NCBI RefSeq assembly: GCF_013093415.1
Contig: NZ_JABFBC010000002.1
Location: forward strand, 744,001 to 808,000
Length of the DNA: 64,000 nucleotides
Origin: Halovulum dunhuangense
GTDB taxonomy: Bacteria; Pseudomonadota; Alphaproteobacteria; Rhodobacterales; Rhodobacteraceae
Direction: 5' to 3'
Shown here one piece after another: positions 38,981-49,102 of this stretch. The position numbers and the translations under genes were made by a program. Every line of letters starts with the position of its first letter. Position 1 is the stretch's first letter. Under the pieces are notes generated by a model that saw only the letters and a list, made by a program, of their open reading frames with translations, was not told the origin of the DNA and did not search any database.

Positions 38981-40156
38981 ATGGACGGCCAGGACCAGAT
39001 CGAGATAACGGTGCTTTCCGGCCTCGACCGCATCGACGCGGCCGACTGGGACGCCTGCGCCAACCCGGGCGGGGGCTGGCCCGTCGATCCCTTCACCACG
39101 CACCGGGTGCTGCTGGCCTTCGAGGAGTCGGGCTCGGTCGGGCCGGGCACCGGCTGGCAACCGCGCCACCTGGTGGCCCGGCTGTCGGGCGAGACGATCG
39201 CGGTGATGCCCCTCTACCTGAAGGGGCACAGCCAGGGCGAGTACATCTTCGATCACAACTGGGCCCATGCCTATGAGCGGGCGGGCGGGCGCTATTACCC
39301 CAAGCTACAGGGCGCCGTGCCCTTCACCCCGGCGACCGGGCGGCGCTTCCTGACCCGCCCCGGCTGGGAGGGGACCGGCACCGCCGCGTTGGTCCAGGGC
39401 GCGCTGCAACTGGCGCAGGAGAGCCGGCTTTCGTCGTTCCATGTCACCTTCTGCACCGAGGAGGAATGGGCCCGTGGCGGCGAGATGGGGCTGTTGCAGC
39501 GGGTCACGCAGCAGTTTCATTGGGAGAACCGGGGCTACCGCGATTTCAACGCCTTCCTCGCCGACCTGTCCTCGCGCAAGCGCAAGACGATCCGCAAGGA
39601 GCGGGAGACGGCGCAAGCCTTTGGCGGCACGATCCGCCAGATCACCGGGGAGGGCTTCGAACCGGCGCATTGGGATGCGTTCTGGCGGTTCTACCAGGAC
39701 ACCGGCGCACGCAAATGGGGCACGCCCTATCTGACGCGGCGCTTCTTCGACCTGGCGCATGCGCGCTTTCCCGAGCTGATGATGCTGGTGCTGGCCGAAC
39801 GCGCGGGGCGCCCGGTCGCGGGCGCGCTGAACTTCATCGGGCGCGATACGCTTTTCGGGCGCTACTGGGGCTGCATCGAGGATCACCCCTGCCTGCATTT
39901 CGAGGCGTGCTACTACCAGGCCATCGACCATGCCATCGCCCATGGCCTGAGCCGGGTCGAGGCGGGCGCGCAGGGCAGCCACAAGCTGGCGCGCGGCTAC
40001 CTGCCCGTGCCCACCTGGTCCCTGCACTGGATCGCCGAGCCGGGCTTTGCCAACGCGGTCGCCCGCTACCTTCAGGCCGAGCGCGACGCAACCGACGAGG
40101 AAATCGAGGTGCTGACGACCTACGGTCCCTTCCGCAAGACGAAAGGAGAAGAATGA
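38981..40156 (+). CDS. GNAT-like / COG3146 (DUF482) family protein
   Basis: A 391-residue protein of the peptidoglycan-interpeptide-like COG3146 family: [60 protein letters not shown] split over residues 65-110, [11 protein letters not shown] and [22 protein letters not shown]. Fold prediction is a double acyltransferase domain as in FemAB proteins. The acceptor is unknown. It overlaps the PCD gene start by up to 4 bases. Confidence 0.85.
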   Translation: MDGQDQIEITVLSGLDRIDAADWDACANPGGGWPVDPFTTHRVLLAFEESGSVGPGTGWQPRHLVARLSGETIAVMPLYLKGHSQGEYIFDHNWAHAYERAGGRYYPKLQGAVPFTPATGRRFLTRPGWEGTGTAALVQGALQLAQESRLSSFHVTFCTEEEWARGGEMGLLQRVTQQFHWENRGYRDFNAFLADLSSRKRKTIRKERETAQAFGGTIRQITGEGFEPAHWDAFWRFYQDTGARKWGTPYLTRRFFDLAHARFPELMMLVLAERAGRPVAGALNFIGRDTLFGRYWGCIEDHPCLHFEACYYQAIDHAIAHGLSRVEAGAQGSHKLARGYLPVPTWSLHWIAEPGFANAVARYLQAERDATDEEIEVLTTYGPFRKTKGEE

Positions 40157-40455
40157 TGGCCGAGAAACTGACTGGCGATGCGCGCGACACCGCGCTGGCC
40201 CCCCTGCTCGAGACGGGCTGGAGTCTGGACGCCGAGCGGGACGCACTGGTCAAGGAATTCCGCTTTGCGGATTTCCCGACCGCCTTCGGCTGGATGGCCG
40301 CCCTGGCTGCGGTTGCCGAGAAGATGAACCACCACCCCGAATGGCGGAATGTCTACAACCGGGTGCAGGTGGTGCTGACCACCCATGACGCGGGCGGGCT
40401 GACCGCGCTCGATGCCCGGCTTGCCGCCGAGATGGATGCCCGCGCCGGGGACTGA
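40156..40455 (+). CDS. phhB: 4a-hydroxytetrahydrobiopterin dehydratase (PCD/DCoH)
   Basis: Recycles the pterin cofactor used by aromatic amino acid hydroxylases, or acts in molybdopterin-related chemistry where no hydroxylase exists. The 99-residue product has [30 protein letters not shown] with the catalytic His pair (split here over residues 37-66) and [14 protein letters not shown]. Two ATGs lie in tandem (40153, 40156); the second has better spacing (7) from AGGAG. No phenylalanine hydroxylase gene is nearby. Confidence 0.93.
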   Translation: MAEKLTGDARDTALAPLLETGWSLDAERDALVKEFRFADFPTAFGWMAALAAVAEKMNHHPEWRNVYNRVQVVLTTHDAGGLTALDARLAAEMDARAGD

Positions 40456-40477
40456 GCCGCGGCGCGGGGCGTCGGGA

Positions 40478-40963
40478 TCAGAGAAGCTCGACGATGCGGT
40501 CGCCGCCCGAGATGTCGCAGGAGCCGCGGCCTTCCTCGATGTTGAGATGCGCGACCTTGCCGTCCTCGACGATCAGCGAGTAGCGGATCGAGCGGTTCAG
40601 CAGGCCCCGGTCGGGCGCCGAGAAGGTGCCGATCGCCTGGCTGAAGCTTGCCTCGGGGTCGGCCAGCATGGTGATGCCAGCCGCGGTGGCCCCGTTCGAC
40701 GCGCCCCAGGCCTTCATCACGAAGGGGTCGTTGACCGACACGATGCCCACGGTATCGACGCCCTTGGCGCGGATCGCGTCCATGTTGCGGATCACGCTGG
40801 GGATGTGCACCGCCGAGCAGGTCGCGGTGAACGCGCCGGGCATCCCGAACAGCACCGCGCGGCCCGAGCCGAGAAGATCGGCGACCTGCACGGCGCGCGG
40901 GCCGTCCTCGTCCATGATGAGGAAAGCGCTGTCGGGAAGGCGGTCGCCGGTATTCAGGGGCAT
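40478..40963 (-). CDS. Peroxiredoxin, PRX5/AhpE-like
   Basis: Thiol peroxidase reducing H2O2 and organic peroxides. The 161-residue product has the PRX5 motif MPGAFTATCSAVHIPS with the peroxidatic Cys and a second Cys in GRGSCDISGGD near the C-terminus. ATG at 40963 is chosen because DMPLNTGDRLPD begins the family fold; AAGGA lies 10 bases upstream. It is divergent from the FAD reductase gene and convergent with the PCD gene. Confidence 0.94.
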   Translation of the reverse strand: MPLNTGDRLPDSAFLIMDEDGPRAVQVADLLGSGRAVLFGMPGAFTATCSAVHIPSVIRNMDAIRAKGVDTVGIVSVNDPFVMKAWGASNGATAAGITMLADPEASFSQAIGTFSAPDRGLLNRSIRYSLIVEDGKVAHLNIEEGRGSCDISGGDRIVELL

Positions 40964-41045
40964 GTCTGGTCGATCCTTTTGCAATGGAAACCCTTGGTTC
41001 GTTGCGCCATATAGGGGCGCCAGCGGAAAACGCGAGAGGAAATCG

Positions 41046-42269
41046 ATGACACGGATCGTCGTTGTCGGGGCCGGTCAGGCCGGCGCCAGCCTGGCCGAGC
41101 GTTTGCGCGCGCTGGGCCATGCCGGCGATCTGACGCTGATCGGGGCCGAGGCGCATCCGCCCTATCAGCGCCCCCCGCTTTCGAAGAAATACCTGCTGGG
41201 CGAAATGGCGCTGGAGCGGCTGTTCCTGCGCCCGCCCGCCTTTTACGCCGAGCAGGGCATCACGCTGCGGCTGGGATGCCGGGTGACGGGGATCGACCGG
41301 GCCGGCAAGGCCGTGCTGCTGGAGGGGGGCGAGCGGCTGGACTACGACCGGCTGGCGCTGACCACGGGTTCTGTCCCGCGCCGCCTGCCCGCGGCGATGG
41401 GCGGCGATCTGCCGGGCGTCTTCGTGGTACGCGGGCTGTCGGATGTCGATGCCATGGCGCCCGAATTCCGCGATGGCGCCCGGGTGCTGGTCGTGGGCGG
41501 CGGCTATATCGGGCTGGAGGCGGCGGCGGTCGCGGCGTCGAAGGGCCTGCATGTGACGCTGATCGAGGCCGCGCCCCGCATCCTGGGCCGTGTCGCCTCC
41601 GACGCCACGGCTGCCTATTTCCGCGACCTGCACCGCGCCCATGGCGTCGACCTGCGCGAGGGCGTCGGCCTCGTCCGGCTGCTGCCGGGCGCGGACGGGC
41701 GCGTGGCGGGGGCAGAGTTGTCGGACGGCACCACGCTGGAGGTGGATTTCGCGATCGCCGGGGTCGGCATCGCGCCCGACACCGCGCTGGCCGAGGCGGC
41801 GGGCCTTGCCATCGACAACGGGATCGCGGTGGACGCCAACGGCCGGACCAGCGACCCCGACATCTTCGCCGCCGGCGACTGCACCTCGTTCCCGTGGCAG
41901 GGCGGACGGCTGCGGCTGGAAAGCGTGCCCAACGCCATCGAGCAGGCCGAAGCGGTGGCGGCCGCGATGCTGGACCCCGACGCGCCGCCCTATGTGGCCA
42001 AGCCCTGGTTCTGGTCCGACCAGTACGACGTCAAGTTGCAGATCGCGGGACTGAACACCGGCCATGACCGGGTCGTGACCCGCAAGGGTGCGCGCGAGGG
42101 CGCCCTGTCGGTGTGGTACTTCAGGGGCGAGCGCCTGCTGGCGGTGGACGCGATGAACGACCCGCGCGCCTACATGACCGCGAAGCGCTGGATCGAGGCG
42201 GGGCTGTCCCCCGCCCCGGACGAGATCGCGGAGCCCGCGCGCGACCTGAAAGAGATCGCGGCAGGCTGA
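41046..42269 (+). CDS. FAD-dependent NAD(P)H:ferredoxin reductase-like oxidoreductase
   Basis: A 407-residue flavoprotein of the rhodocoxin/putidaredoxin reductase type. It has the FAD motif IVVVGAGQAGASLAERL at the N-terminus, PPLSKKYLLGEM, the NAD motif VLVVGGGYIGLEAAAVAA mid-chain, DIFAAGDCTSFP and a reductase C-terminal domain with WFWSDQYDVKLQIAGL. These reduce 2Fe-2S ferredoxins that feed P450s or other oxygenases. No partner is adjacent; rsmD overlaps its stop by one base. Confidence 0.92.
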   Translation: MTRIVVVGAGQAGASLAERLRALGHAGDLTLIGAEAHPPYQRPPLSKKYLLGEMALERLFLRPPAFYAEQGITLRLGCRVTGIDRAGKAVLLEGGERLDYDRLALTTGSVPRRLPAAMGGDLPGVFVVRGLSDVDAMAPEFRDGARVLVVGGGYIGLEAAAVAASKGLHVTLIEAAPRILGRVASDATAAYFRDLHRAHGVDLREGVGLVRLLPGADGRVAGAELSDGTTLEVDFAIAGVGIAPDTALAEAAGLAIDNGIAVDANGRTSDPDIFAAGDCTSFPWQGGRLRLESVPNAIEQAEAVAAAMLDPDAPPYVAKPWFWSDQYDVKLQIAGLNTGHDRVVTRKGAREGALSVWYFRGERLLAVDAMNDPRAYMTAKRWIEAGLSPAPDEIAEPARDLKEIAAG

Positions 42270-42841
42270 TGCGGATCGTCGGCGGCAGATTTCGCGGCAC
42301 CGCGCTCGCCTCGGTTGGCAAGGGGGACCCGGAGGCGCATCTGCGCCCGACCTCGGACCGGGTGCGCGAGAGCCTTTTCAACCTGCTGGCGCATGGCGAC
42401 TATCCCCCGCTCGAAGGCGCGCGGGTGCTCGACCTGTTCGCGGGCACCGGCGCGCTGGGCTTCGAGGCGCTGAGCCGGGGCGCGGCCCATGTGCTGTTCG
42501 TCGATGACGGCGCCAAGGCGCGGGCGCTGATCCGCGAGAATACAGACCGGCTGCGGGCGATCGGGACGACGAAGATCTATCGCCGCGACGCGACACGGCT
42601 GGGCGAAAACCGGGGCGCGCCCTACGGGCTGGTGTTCCTCGATCCACCCTATGGCAAGGGGTTCGGGGAACGGGCGCTCGTCTCGGCGCTGGCGGGGGGC
42701 TGGATCGCCCCGGGTGCGCTGATCGTCTGGGAAGAGGCCGCGGGGGCCAGCGTAACGCCGCCCGCGGGGCTTGTGCCGCTGGATGACCGGCGCTACGGCG
42801 AGACGCAGATCCGCATCTTTCGGCTGGGCGATCCGGACTGA
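42269..42841 (+). CDS. rsmD: 16S rRNA (guanine(966)-N(2))-methyltransferase
   Basis: Methylates G966 of 16S rRNA in the 30S subunit. The 190-residue product starts with MRIVGGRFRGTALA, then LRPTSDRVRESLFN, the SAM motif VLDLFAGTGALGFEALSRGA and the catalytic LDPPYGKG. ATG at 42269 shares a base with the stop of the preceding gene. Confidence 0.96.
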   Translation: MRIVGGRFRGTALASVGKGDPEAHLRPTSDRVRESLFNLLAHGDYPPLEGARVLDLFAGTGALGFEALSRGAAHVLFVDDGAKARALIRENTDRLRAIGTTKIYRRDATRLGENRGAPYGLVFLDPPYGKGFGERALVSALAGGWIAPGALIVWEEAAGASVTPPAGLVPLDDRRYGETQIRIFRLGDPD

Positions 42842-42930
42842 CGCGGCAGCGCCTCTGGCCAGTTGCCGCAGGGTCGCCTATCACGGAGCCATGAGCCGAT
42901 TTGCCCCCGCCCCGACCGAGGATGCCGCCC

Positions 42931-44994
42931 ATGGATAGCCGGGTGAGCGAGCCGCGCGCGCTGCTGTCGTCGGTCTTCGGTTTCGACAGTTTCCGCCCCG
43001 GGCAGGAAGAAATCGTCAGCGCCGTCTGCGCCGGGCGCGACGTGCTGGCGATCATGCCCACGGGGGGCGGCAAGTCGCTGTGCTACCAGTTGCCGGCGCT
43101 GGCCCGCGAGGGGGTGACGGTGGTCGTATCGCCGCTGATCGCGCTGATGCGCGACCAGGTGCGCGCGCTGCGCGAGGCGGGCGTGAGCGCGGGGGCGCTG
43201 ACCTCGGCCACCGACGAGGCGGAGGCGGAGGAGATCTTCTCCGCGCTCGATGCCGGGCGGCTGAAGCTGCTCTACATGGCGCCCGAACGGCTGGCGCGGG
43301 CCGGGACCGAGGCGCTGTTGCGCCGGGTGCGGCCGACGATGATCGCGGTGGACGAGGCGCACTGCGTCAGCCAGTGGGGCCACGACTTCCGCCCCGACTA
43401 CCTGGAGATAGGGCGGCTGCGCGAACGGCTTGGCTGCCAGGTCACCGCCTTTACCGCGACCGCGGATGCCGAGACCCGGGCCGAGATCGTCACCCGGCTC
43501 TTTCCGGAGACGCCGGAGGTGTTCCTGCGCGGCTTCGACCGGCCGAACCTGGACCTGGTTTTCCGGCCCAAGGACAACCCGCGCGCGCAGTTGCTGGATT
43601 TCGTGAACGCGCGGCGGGGCCAGTCCGGGATCGTCTATTGCGCAAGCCGCGCCCGGACCGAAACGCTGGCCCGCGCCCTGGGAGAGGCGGGGCATTCGAC
43701 ACTTGCCTATCACGCCGGCATGGAGGCCGATGCACGCCGCCACGCGGAGACGCGGTTCCAGCGCGAGGACGGGCTGATCGTCTGCGCCACCGTCGCCTTC
43801 GGCATGGGGATCGACAAGCCGGACATCCGCTATGTCGTTCATGCCGACCTGCCGAAATCCATCGAGGCCTATTACCAGGAGATCGGACGCGCCGGGCGGG
43901 ACGGGCTGCCGGCCGAGACGCTGACCCTGTTCGGCGCCGACGACATCCGCCTGCGCCGGGCCCAGATCGACGAAAGCCTTGCCCCCGACGAGCGCAAGGA
44001 GGCCGATCACGGGCGGCTGAACGCGCTTCTGGGCCTGGCGGAAACCCCGCATTGCCGACGGCGGGCGCTGCTGGCCTATTTCGGCGAGACGCCCGAGGAT
44101 GATTGCGGCGGCTGCGACACCTGCCGCGAGCGGCCCGAGTTGCACGACGCGACGGAAGCGGCGCAGAAGGCGTTTTCGGCCGTGCTGCGCACGGGCCAGA
44201 GTTTCGGCTCGGGCCACCTGATCGACCTCCTGCGCGGCGTCCGGACCGAGCGGATGCGCGAGCGCGGCCATGACGAGTTGCCCACCTTCGGGGTGGGAAA
44301 GGATCTGTCCAAGGCACAGTGGCAGGTGATCTTTCGCCAGCTGATGGGCCTGGACTACCTGCGCCCCGACGTGACGCGCCACGGCGCGTTGCGCCTGACC
44401 GAGGCGGCGCGGCCCTTGCTGCGCGGCGAAGCGGGGCTGGAGCTGCGGCGCGACCGGCTGGAAGGGGCGGCGCGGGCCGTCACGGTGGCCCCGCGGGCGT
44501 TGGTCGACGAGGAGGACGCGGCCCTTTTCGCGGCGCTGAAGGCGCGGCGGCGGGCGCTGGCCGAGGCGGCGAAGGTTCCGGCCTATGTGATCTTTCCCGA
44601 CCGCACGCTGGCCGAGATGGCCGCCCGGAGGCCCGCGACGCTGGATGCGATGCGGCAGGTGCCCGGCGTGGGCGACACCAAGCTGGAGCGCTACGGGCAG
44701 GTGTTCCTGGAGGTCGTCACGGGCGCATCGGTGGCCGCCCTGCACCCGGCACGGCGCAGGATCGCCGGGCGCGGCGCGGCGGACCTGTTCGACCGGCTGC
44801 ATGCCGAGATGGTGCGGCTTGCGCGTGGCGAGAGCGGGCTCGAGAAATACCTTGGCTGCACCCATGCGACGCTGGTGAAGGTCGCCGAGACGCGCCCGGG
44901 CTCGATGGCGGCGCTGGAGGCGGTTCCGGGGATGGGCGCGCAGAAGACCGCGCGGTTCGGGACGGCCTTTCTCGCCATCCTGACCGAGGACTAG
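42931..44994 (+). CDS. recQ: ATP-dependent DNA helicase RecQ
   Basis: 3'-5' helicase for recombination and replication repair. The 687-residue product has motif I MPTGGGKSLCYQLPA, DEAHCVSQWGHDFRPDY, SAT-like TAFTATAD, motif VI QEIGRAGRDG, the zinc site CRRRALLAYFGE...CGGCDTC, an RQC winged helix, and an HRDC domain (about residues 530-605). A second HRDC-like unit with VPGMGAQKTARFG ends the protein. ATG at 42931 is favoured (GAGG 9 bases upstream); ATG 42922 and TTG 42901 are possible. Confidence 0.95.
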   Translation: MDSRVSEPRALLSSVFGFDSFRPGQEEIVSAVCAGRDVLAIMPTGGGKSLCYQLPALAREGVTVVVSPLIALMRDQVRALREAGVSAGALTSATDEAEAEEIFSALDAGRLKLLYMAPERLARAGTEALLRRVRPTMIAVDEAHCVSQWGHDFRPDYLEIGRLRERLGCQVTAFTATADAETRAEIVTRLFPETPEVFLRGFDRPNLDLVFRPKDNPRAQLLDFVNARRGQSGIVYCASRARTETLARALGEAGHSTLAYHAGMEADARRHAETRFQREDGLIVCATVAFGMGIDKPDIRYVVHADLPKSIEAYYQEIGRAGRDGLPAETLTLFGADDIRLRRAQIDESLAPDERKEADHGRLNALLGLAETPHCRRRALLAYFGETPEDDCGGCDTCRERPELHDATEAAQKAFSAVLRTGQSFGSGHLIDLLRGVRTERMRERGHDELPTFGVGKDLSKAQWQVIFRQLMGLDYLRPDVTRHGALRLTEAARPLLRGEAGLELRRDRLEGAARAVTVAPRALVDEEDAALFAALKARRRALAEAAKVPAYVIFPDRTLAEMAARRPATLDAMRQVPGVGDTKLERYGQVFLEVVTGASVAALHPARRRIAGRGAADLFDRLHAEMVRLARGESGLEKYLGCTHATLVKVAETRPGSMAALEAVPGMGAQKTARFGTAFLAILTED

Positions 44995-45008
44995 GGTGCC
45001 GGCGCCGG

Positions 45009-45046
45009 ATGCCTCCGGCGGGGATATTTGAGGAAAGTGGAAGGCG
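45009..45046 (+). repeat. 38-bp intergenic repeat, copy 3
   Basis: Plus-strand copy starting 14 bases after the recQ stop and in the sense of recQ. It differs from copies 1 and 2 by one base (TTTGAGGAAAG instead of TTTGAAGAAAG). Confidence 0.85.
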
Positions 45047-45059
45047 GGCGCGGGGGCGC

Positions 45060-45560
45060 TCAATCCTCCATGGCGGCGCGTTCCTCGACGATCTCGAAGG
45101 GGACGCCGGGCTCGTCCTTGGCGCAGCGGATCACGAGGGAGGTCTTGACGCTGGCGACATGGTCGGCTGCGGTGAGTTCCTCGGTGAGGAAGCTCTGGAA
45201 GGTGGAGAGATCGGGGGCGACGCATTTGAGGATGAAGTCGATCTCGCCGTTCAGCATGTGGCATTCGCGGACCAGGGGCCAGGAGCGGGCACGGGCCTCG
45301 AAGGCGGAGAGCACCGCCTCGGCCTGGCTGGTGAGGCTGACCATGGCGAAGACCTGCACCTCGAAGCCGAGTCCGCGGCCGTTGACGCGGGCGTGGTATC
45401 CCTCGATGAAGCCCGTCTCCTCGAGGGTGCGCACGCGCCGCAGGCAGGGCGGCGCCGAGATGCCCACCCGGCGCGACAGCTCGACATTGGTCATCCGGCC
45501 ATCGGCCTGCAGTTCAGCGAGTATCTTGCGGTCGATCGGATCGAGCTTGACGCTTGGCAC
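45060..45560 (-). CDS. Lrp/AsnC family transcriptional regulator
   Basis: A 166-residue regulator: LDPIDRKILAELQADGRMTNVELSRRVGIS is the N-terminal helix-turn-helix, followed by CLRRVRTLEETGFIEGY and a C-terminal RAM ligand/oligomer domain (about residues 75-150). It is divergent from trxB, with a symmetric double TTGCGCAA site between them, so it probably controls itself and trxB. The effector amino acid is unknown. Confidence 0.93.
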   Translation of the reverse strand: MPSVKLDPIDRKILAELQADGRMTNVELSRRVGISAPPCLRRVRTLEETGFIEGYHARVNGRGLGFEVQVFAMVSLTSQAEAVLSAFEARARSWPLVRECHMLNGEIDFILKCVAPDLSTFQSFLTEELTAADHVASVKTSLVIRCAKDEPGVPFEIVEERAAMED

Positions 45561-45608
45561 GGAACGGGTCCCCCTGGAAATCGAAGGTTATTTTACCAGC
45601 ACCGGCAT

Positions 45609-45639
45609 ATTGCGCAAGATTGTTTCAAGCTTGCGCAAT
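45609..45639. promoter_or_regulatory. Symmetric operator between lrp and trxB
   Basis: ATTGCGCAAG (45609-45618) and CTTGCGCAAT (45630-45639) are perfect inverted repeats with an 11-base spacer. Each arm holds the palindrome TTGCGCAA, and the arms start 21 bases apart, two helix turns. Such phased pairs suit a dimer-of-dimers regulator like Lrp. Confidence 0.6.
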
Positions 45640-45641
45640 GA

Positions 45642-46721
<1,080 letters not shown>

Positions 46722-46732
46722 GACCGGCGTCC

Positions 46733-47581
46733 TTGGGCCAGCTGGGGGAATTCGCGCTCGCGCTGAGCGGCGGGGGCGCCGCGGCGCTGGGGCATGTGCC
46801 GATACTTGAAGTGCTGGACCGGCTGGAACTGCGGCCGGTGGCGGTCGCGGGCACCTCGATGGGGGCCGTGATCGGCGCCTGCCACGCGTCCGGCATGGAC
46901 GGGGCGGCGATGCGGCGACACCTGGAGGGGGTGCTGGGCGATCGCTGGTCGCTGCTGCGGCGCGTCACGGGCGCGATGGGGCTGGAAGGGCTGGGCAGCC
47001 TGCCGGCGATGGACCCGCTCAGGATGGTGGAGGCGTTCCTGCCCGACGGCGTGCCGGAACGGTTCGAGGATCTGGAAATCCCGCTGCGGGTGATCGCGAC
47101 GGATTACCACGCGCAGGAGCAGAAGATCTTCGACAGCGGCCCGCTGCGGCCGGCACTGGCGGCCTCCATCGCGATTCCGGGCGTCTTTCGCCCCCATGCG
47201 CTGGGGGGTCGGGTCTATGTGGACGGGGGCGTGGTCAACAACCTGCCCTTCGACGCCCTGCCGGACGCGGCAATGGTCATCGCCGTCGACATGGCGACCG
47301 AGACGCCGAACGGGGATGCAGGCGAAGTGCCCGGCACCATCGAATGCACCATGGGTGCGATGCAGGTGATGATGCGCGCCATGCTCGAGTTGCGGATGCG
47401 GACCGAGGCGCCGGAGATGCTGGTGCGGTCGGGCGCCGGGCGTTTCCGGGCGCTGGAGTTTCACCGCCTGCGCGAGATCCTCGACGCGTCGGCCCCGGCA
47501 GCGGAAAAGTTGCAGCGGTTGCTGGAGGGATGGACCGAGGAGGCCGAGCGCCCCCGGCCCGTTGTCGTCACCGGGGACTAG
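46733..47581 (+). CDS. Patatin-like phospholipase family protein
   Basis: A 282-residue lipid acyl hydrolase fold. The oxyanion motif is LSGGGAAALG at residues 11-20, the nucleophile elbow GTSMG at 40-44 (Ser42), and the catalytic Asp in VDGGVVNNLPFD. No signal peptide. The TTG at 46733 is the only start that keeps the short N-terminus normal for the family, and AGGA overlapping the trxB stop lies 9 bases before it, so the gene is likely read in the trxB transcript. Confidence 0.87.
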   Translation: MGQLGEFALALSGGGAAALGHVPILEVLDRLELRPVAVAGTSMGAVIGACHASGMDGAAMRRHLEGVLGDRWSLLRRVTGAMGLEGLGSLPAMDPLRMVEAFLPDGVPERFEDLEIPLRVIATDYHAQEQKIFDSGPLRPALAASIAIPGVFRPHALGGRVYVDGGVVNNLPFDALPDAAMVIAVDMATETPNGDAGEVPGTIECTMGAMQVMMRAMLELRMRTEAPEMLVRSGAGRFRALEFHRLREILDASAPAAEKLQRLLEGWTEEAERPRPVVVTGD

Positions 47582-47587
47582 CGCCGC

Positions 47588-48094
47588 CTATTCTGCCGCC
47601 ATCAGGGGTGCAAGGCGGCCCTTGCCGAACACCAGCGGCGTGCGGTCGCTGGCAGCGAAGCGCAGGACACGGCCCAGGATCACCTCGTGATCGCCGCCGT
47701 CGCAGCGGTTGTAGACGCCGCACTCGAAGCTTGCGGCGCTGTCGGGCAGGACCGGGATCCCGTGCAGGCCGGGCTGCCAGTCGAGGCCCGCGAAGCGATC
47801 CTCGACCCGCGAAGAGAAGATGCCCGGCAGGTCGGACTGCCCGACCGCCAACACGTTGATCGCGAAATGCGGGTTCCGCTGGAAGGACGGGAGGCTGGAC
47901 GCGCGGAGCGCGATGCTCCAGAGCACGAGCGGCGGATCGAGCGAGACGGAATTGAACGAACTGACGGTCAGGCCGACCGGGCGCCCGTCGGGATCGAGGG
48001 TGGTGACGACCGCCACGCCGGTGGGAAAGCAGCCCAGCGCGCGCCGGAACTCCTGCGGATCGGGAAGGGACGGGCTCTGGGCGTCGGGCTGCAT
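47588..48094 (-). CDS. Flavin reductase family protein
   Basis: A 168-residue split-barrel FMN-binding protein: RRALGCFPTGVAVVTTLDPDGRPVGLTVSSFNSVSLDPPLV broken over residues 17-57, then FAINVLAVGQ and a GDHEVILGRV strand. Members supply reduced flavin to two-component monooxygenases. No partner monooxygenase is present. It lies 75 bases after sitD on the same strand and could be read through from the sit operon. Confidence 0.9.
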   Translation of the reverse strand: MQPDAQSPSLPDPQEFRRALGCFPTGVAVVTTLDPDGRPVGLTVSSFNSVSLDPPLVLWSIALRASSLPSFQRNPHFAINVLAVGQSDLPGIFSSRVEDRFAGLDWQPGLHGIPVLPDSAASFECGVYNRCDGGDHEVILGRVLRFAASDRTPLVFGKGRLAPLMAAE

Positions 48095-48169
48095 CGCAAC
48101 TCTCCTGTCTGTTGCACTGCAAGATAGGAGGGACCGGCGTCAGGACAAATCCCGCGCGCGTGGCGACAG

Positions 48170-49102
48170 TCAGTTTCCGGAGGCCGGCGCCCCGGCGCGC
48201 GCGCGGCAGGGGCCGAAGACGGCCGCAAGGCCCAGGATGAGACCCGAGACGGTGGCGATCATGCCGGCGGCGCTGACCGCGTCCCTTGCGCCAAGCCAGA
48301 GCGGGCCATAACCGGCAAGGACATAGCCCAAGATGGCCGAAAGCGCCGCGAACAGGACGGACCAGGCGATCTGCCGCTCCAGCCGATTGGTGACCAGGCG
48401 GGCGGCTGCGGGCGGGCAGATGAACATGGCGATCACGATGATCGAGCCGACCGCGTCGAAGGCCGCCACCGCGGCCACGGCGGCCGCGATCACCAGGCCG
48501 ACGCCGATCGCCCCCACCGGCAGACCGAGGGTGGCGGCGAAGCCCTCGTCGAAGGTCGAGATCTTGAGCGGGCGCCAGAACAGTCGCAGAAGCGCCAGCA
48601 TCGCCGCGCAGGTCAACGCGATGCGGAGCAGTTCCGGCGGCAGGCCGGCCAGCGCAGCGGGATCGATGAGCGAGCCCCAGCCGGTGGCGTCCAGCCAGAT
48701 CAGCGTCTCGAGATTGCCGTAGAGCGCATGCTCGACATCCAGGTGGACCGAGGAGGTGTCGGACTGCTCCAGCAGCAGCACGCCGGCGGCGAAGAGCGCG
48801 GTGAAGGTGACGCCCATCGCGGCGCCGGGTTCGATCCGGCCGAGGCGGCGGATCGTCTCGATCATCACCACGGCGACCACGGCCGCCCCCGCGGCCCCGA
48901 TCAGCATGGGCCAGGCGGCGACGGTGCCGGTCACGAGAAAGGCCACGACGATGCCGGGCAGGGCCACATGGCTGATCGCGTCGCCGATAAGCGCCTGCTT
49001 GCGCAGCAGCAGGAAATTGCCCGGCAGCGCGCAGGCGATGGCGGAAAGGACACCGATCAGGAGCGGCGTCAGGCTGAAGGGGACGAACTCCGCGCCGCTC
49101 AT
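48170..49102 (-). CDS. sitD: Manganese/iron ABC transporter permease SitD
   Basis: Second permease of a TroCD/SitCD-type metal importer. The 310-residue product has eight or nine spans, with LLLRKQALIGDAISHVALPGIV (the conserved EAA-like cytoplasmic loop for this family) near residues 31-52. It overlaps sitC by 4 bases. Last gene of the sitABCD operon. Confidence 0.9.
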   Translation of the reverse strand: MSGAEFVPFSLTPLLIGVLSAIACALPGNFLLLRKQALIGDAISHVALPGIVVAFLVTGTVAAWPMLIGAAGAAVVAVVMIETIRRLGRIEPGAAMGVTFTALFAAGVLLLEQSDTSSVHLDVEHALYGNLETLIWLDATGWGSLIDPAALAGLPPELLRIALTCAAMLALLRLFWRPLKISTFDEGFAATLGLPVGAIGVGLVIAAAVAAVAAFDAVGSIIVIAMFICPPAAARLVTNRLERQIAWSVLFAALSAILGYVLAGYGPLWLGARDAVSAAGMIATVSGLILGLAAVFGPCRARAGAPASGN

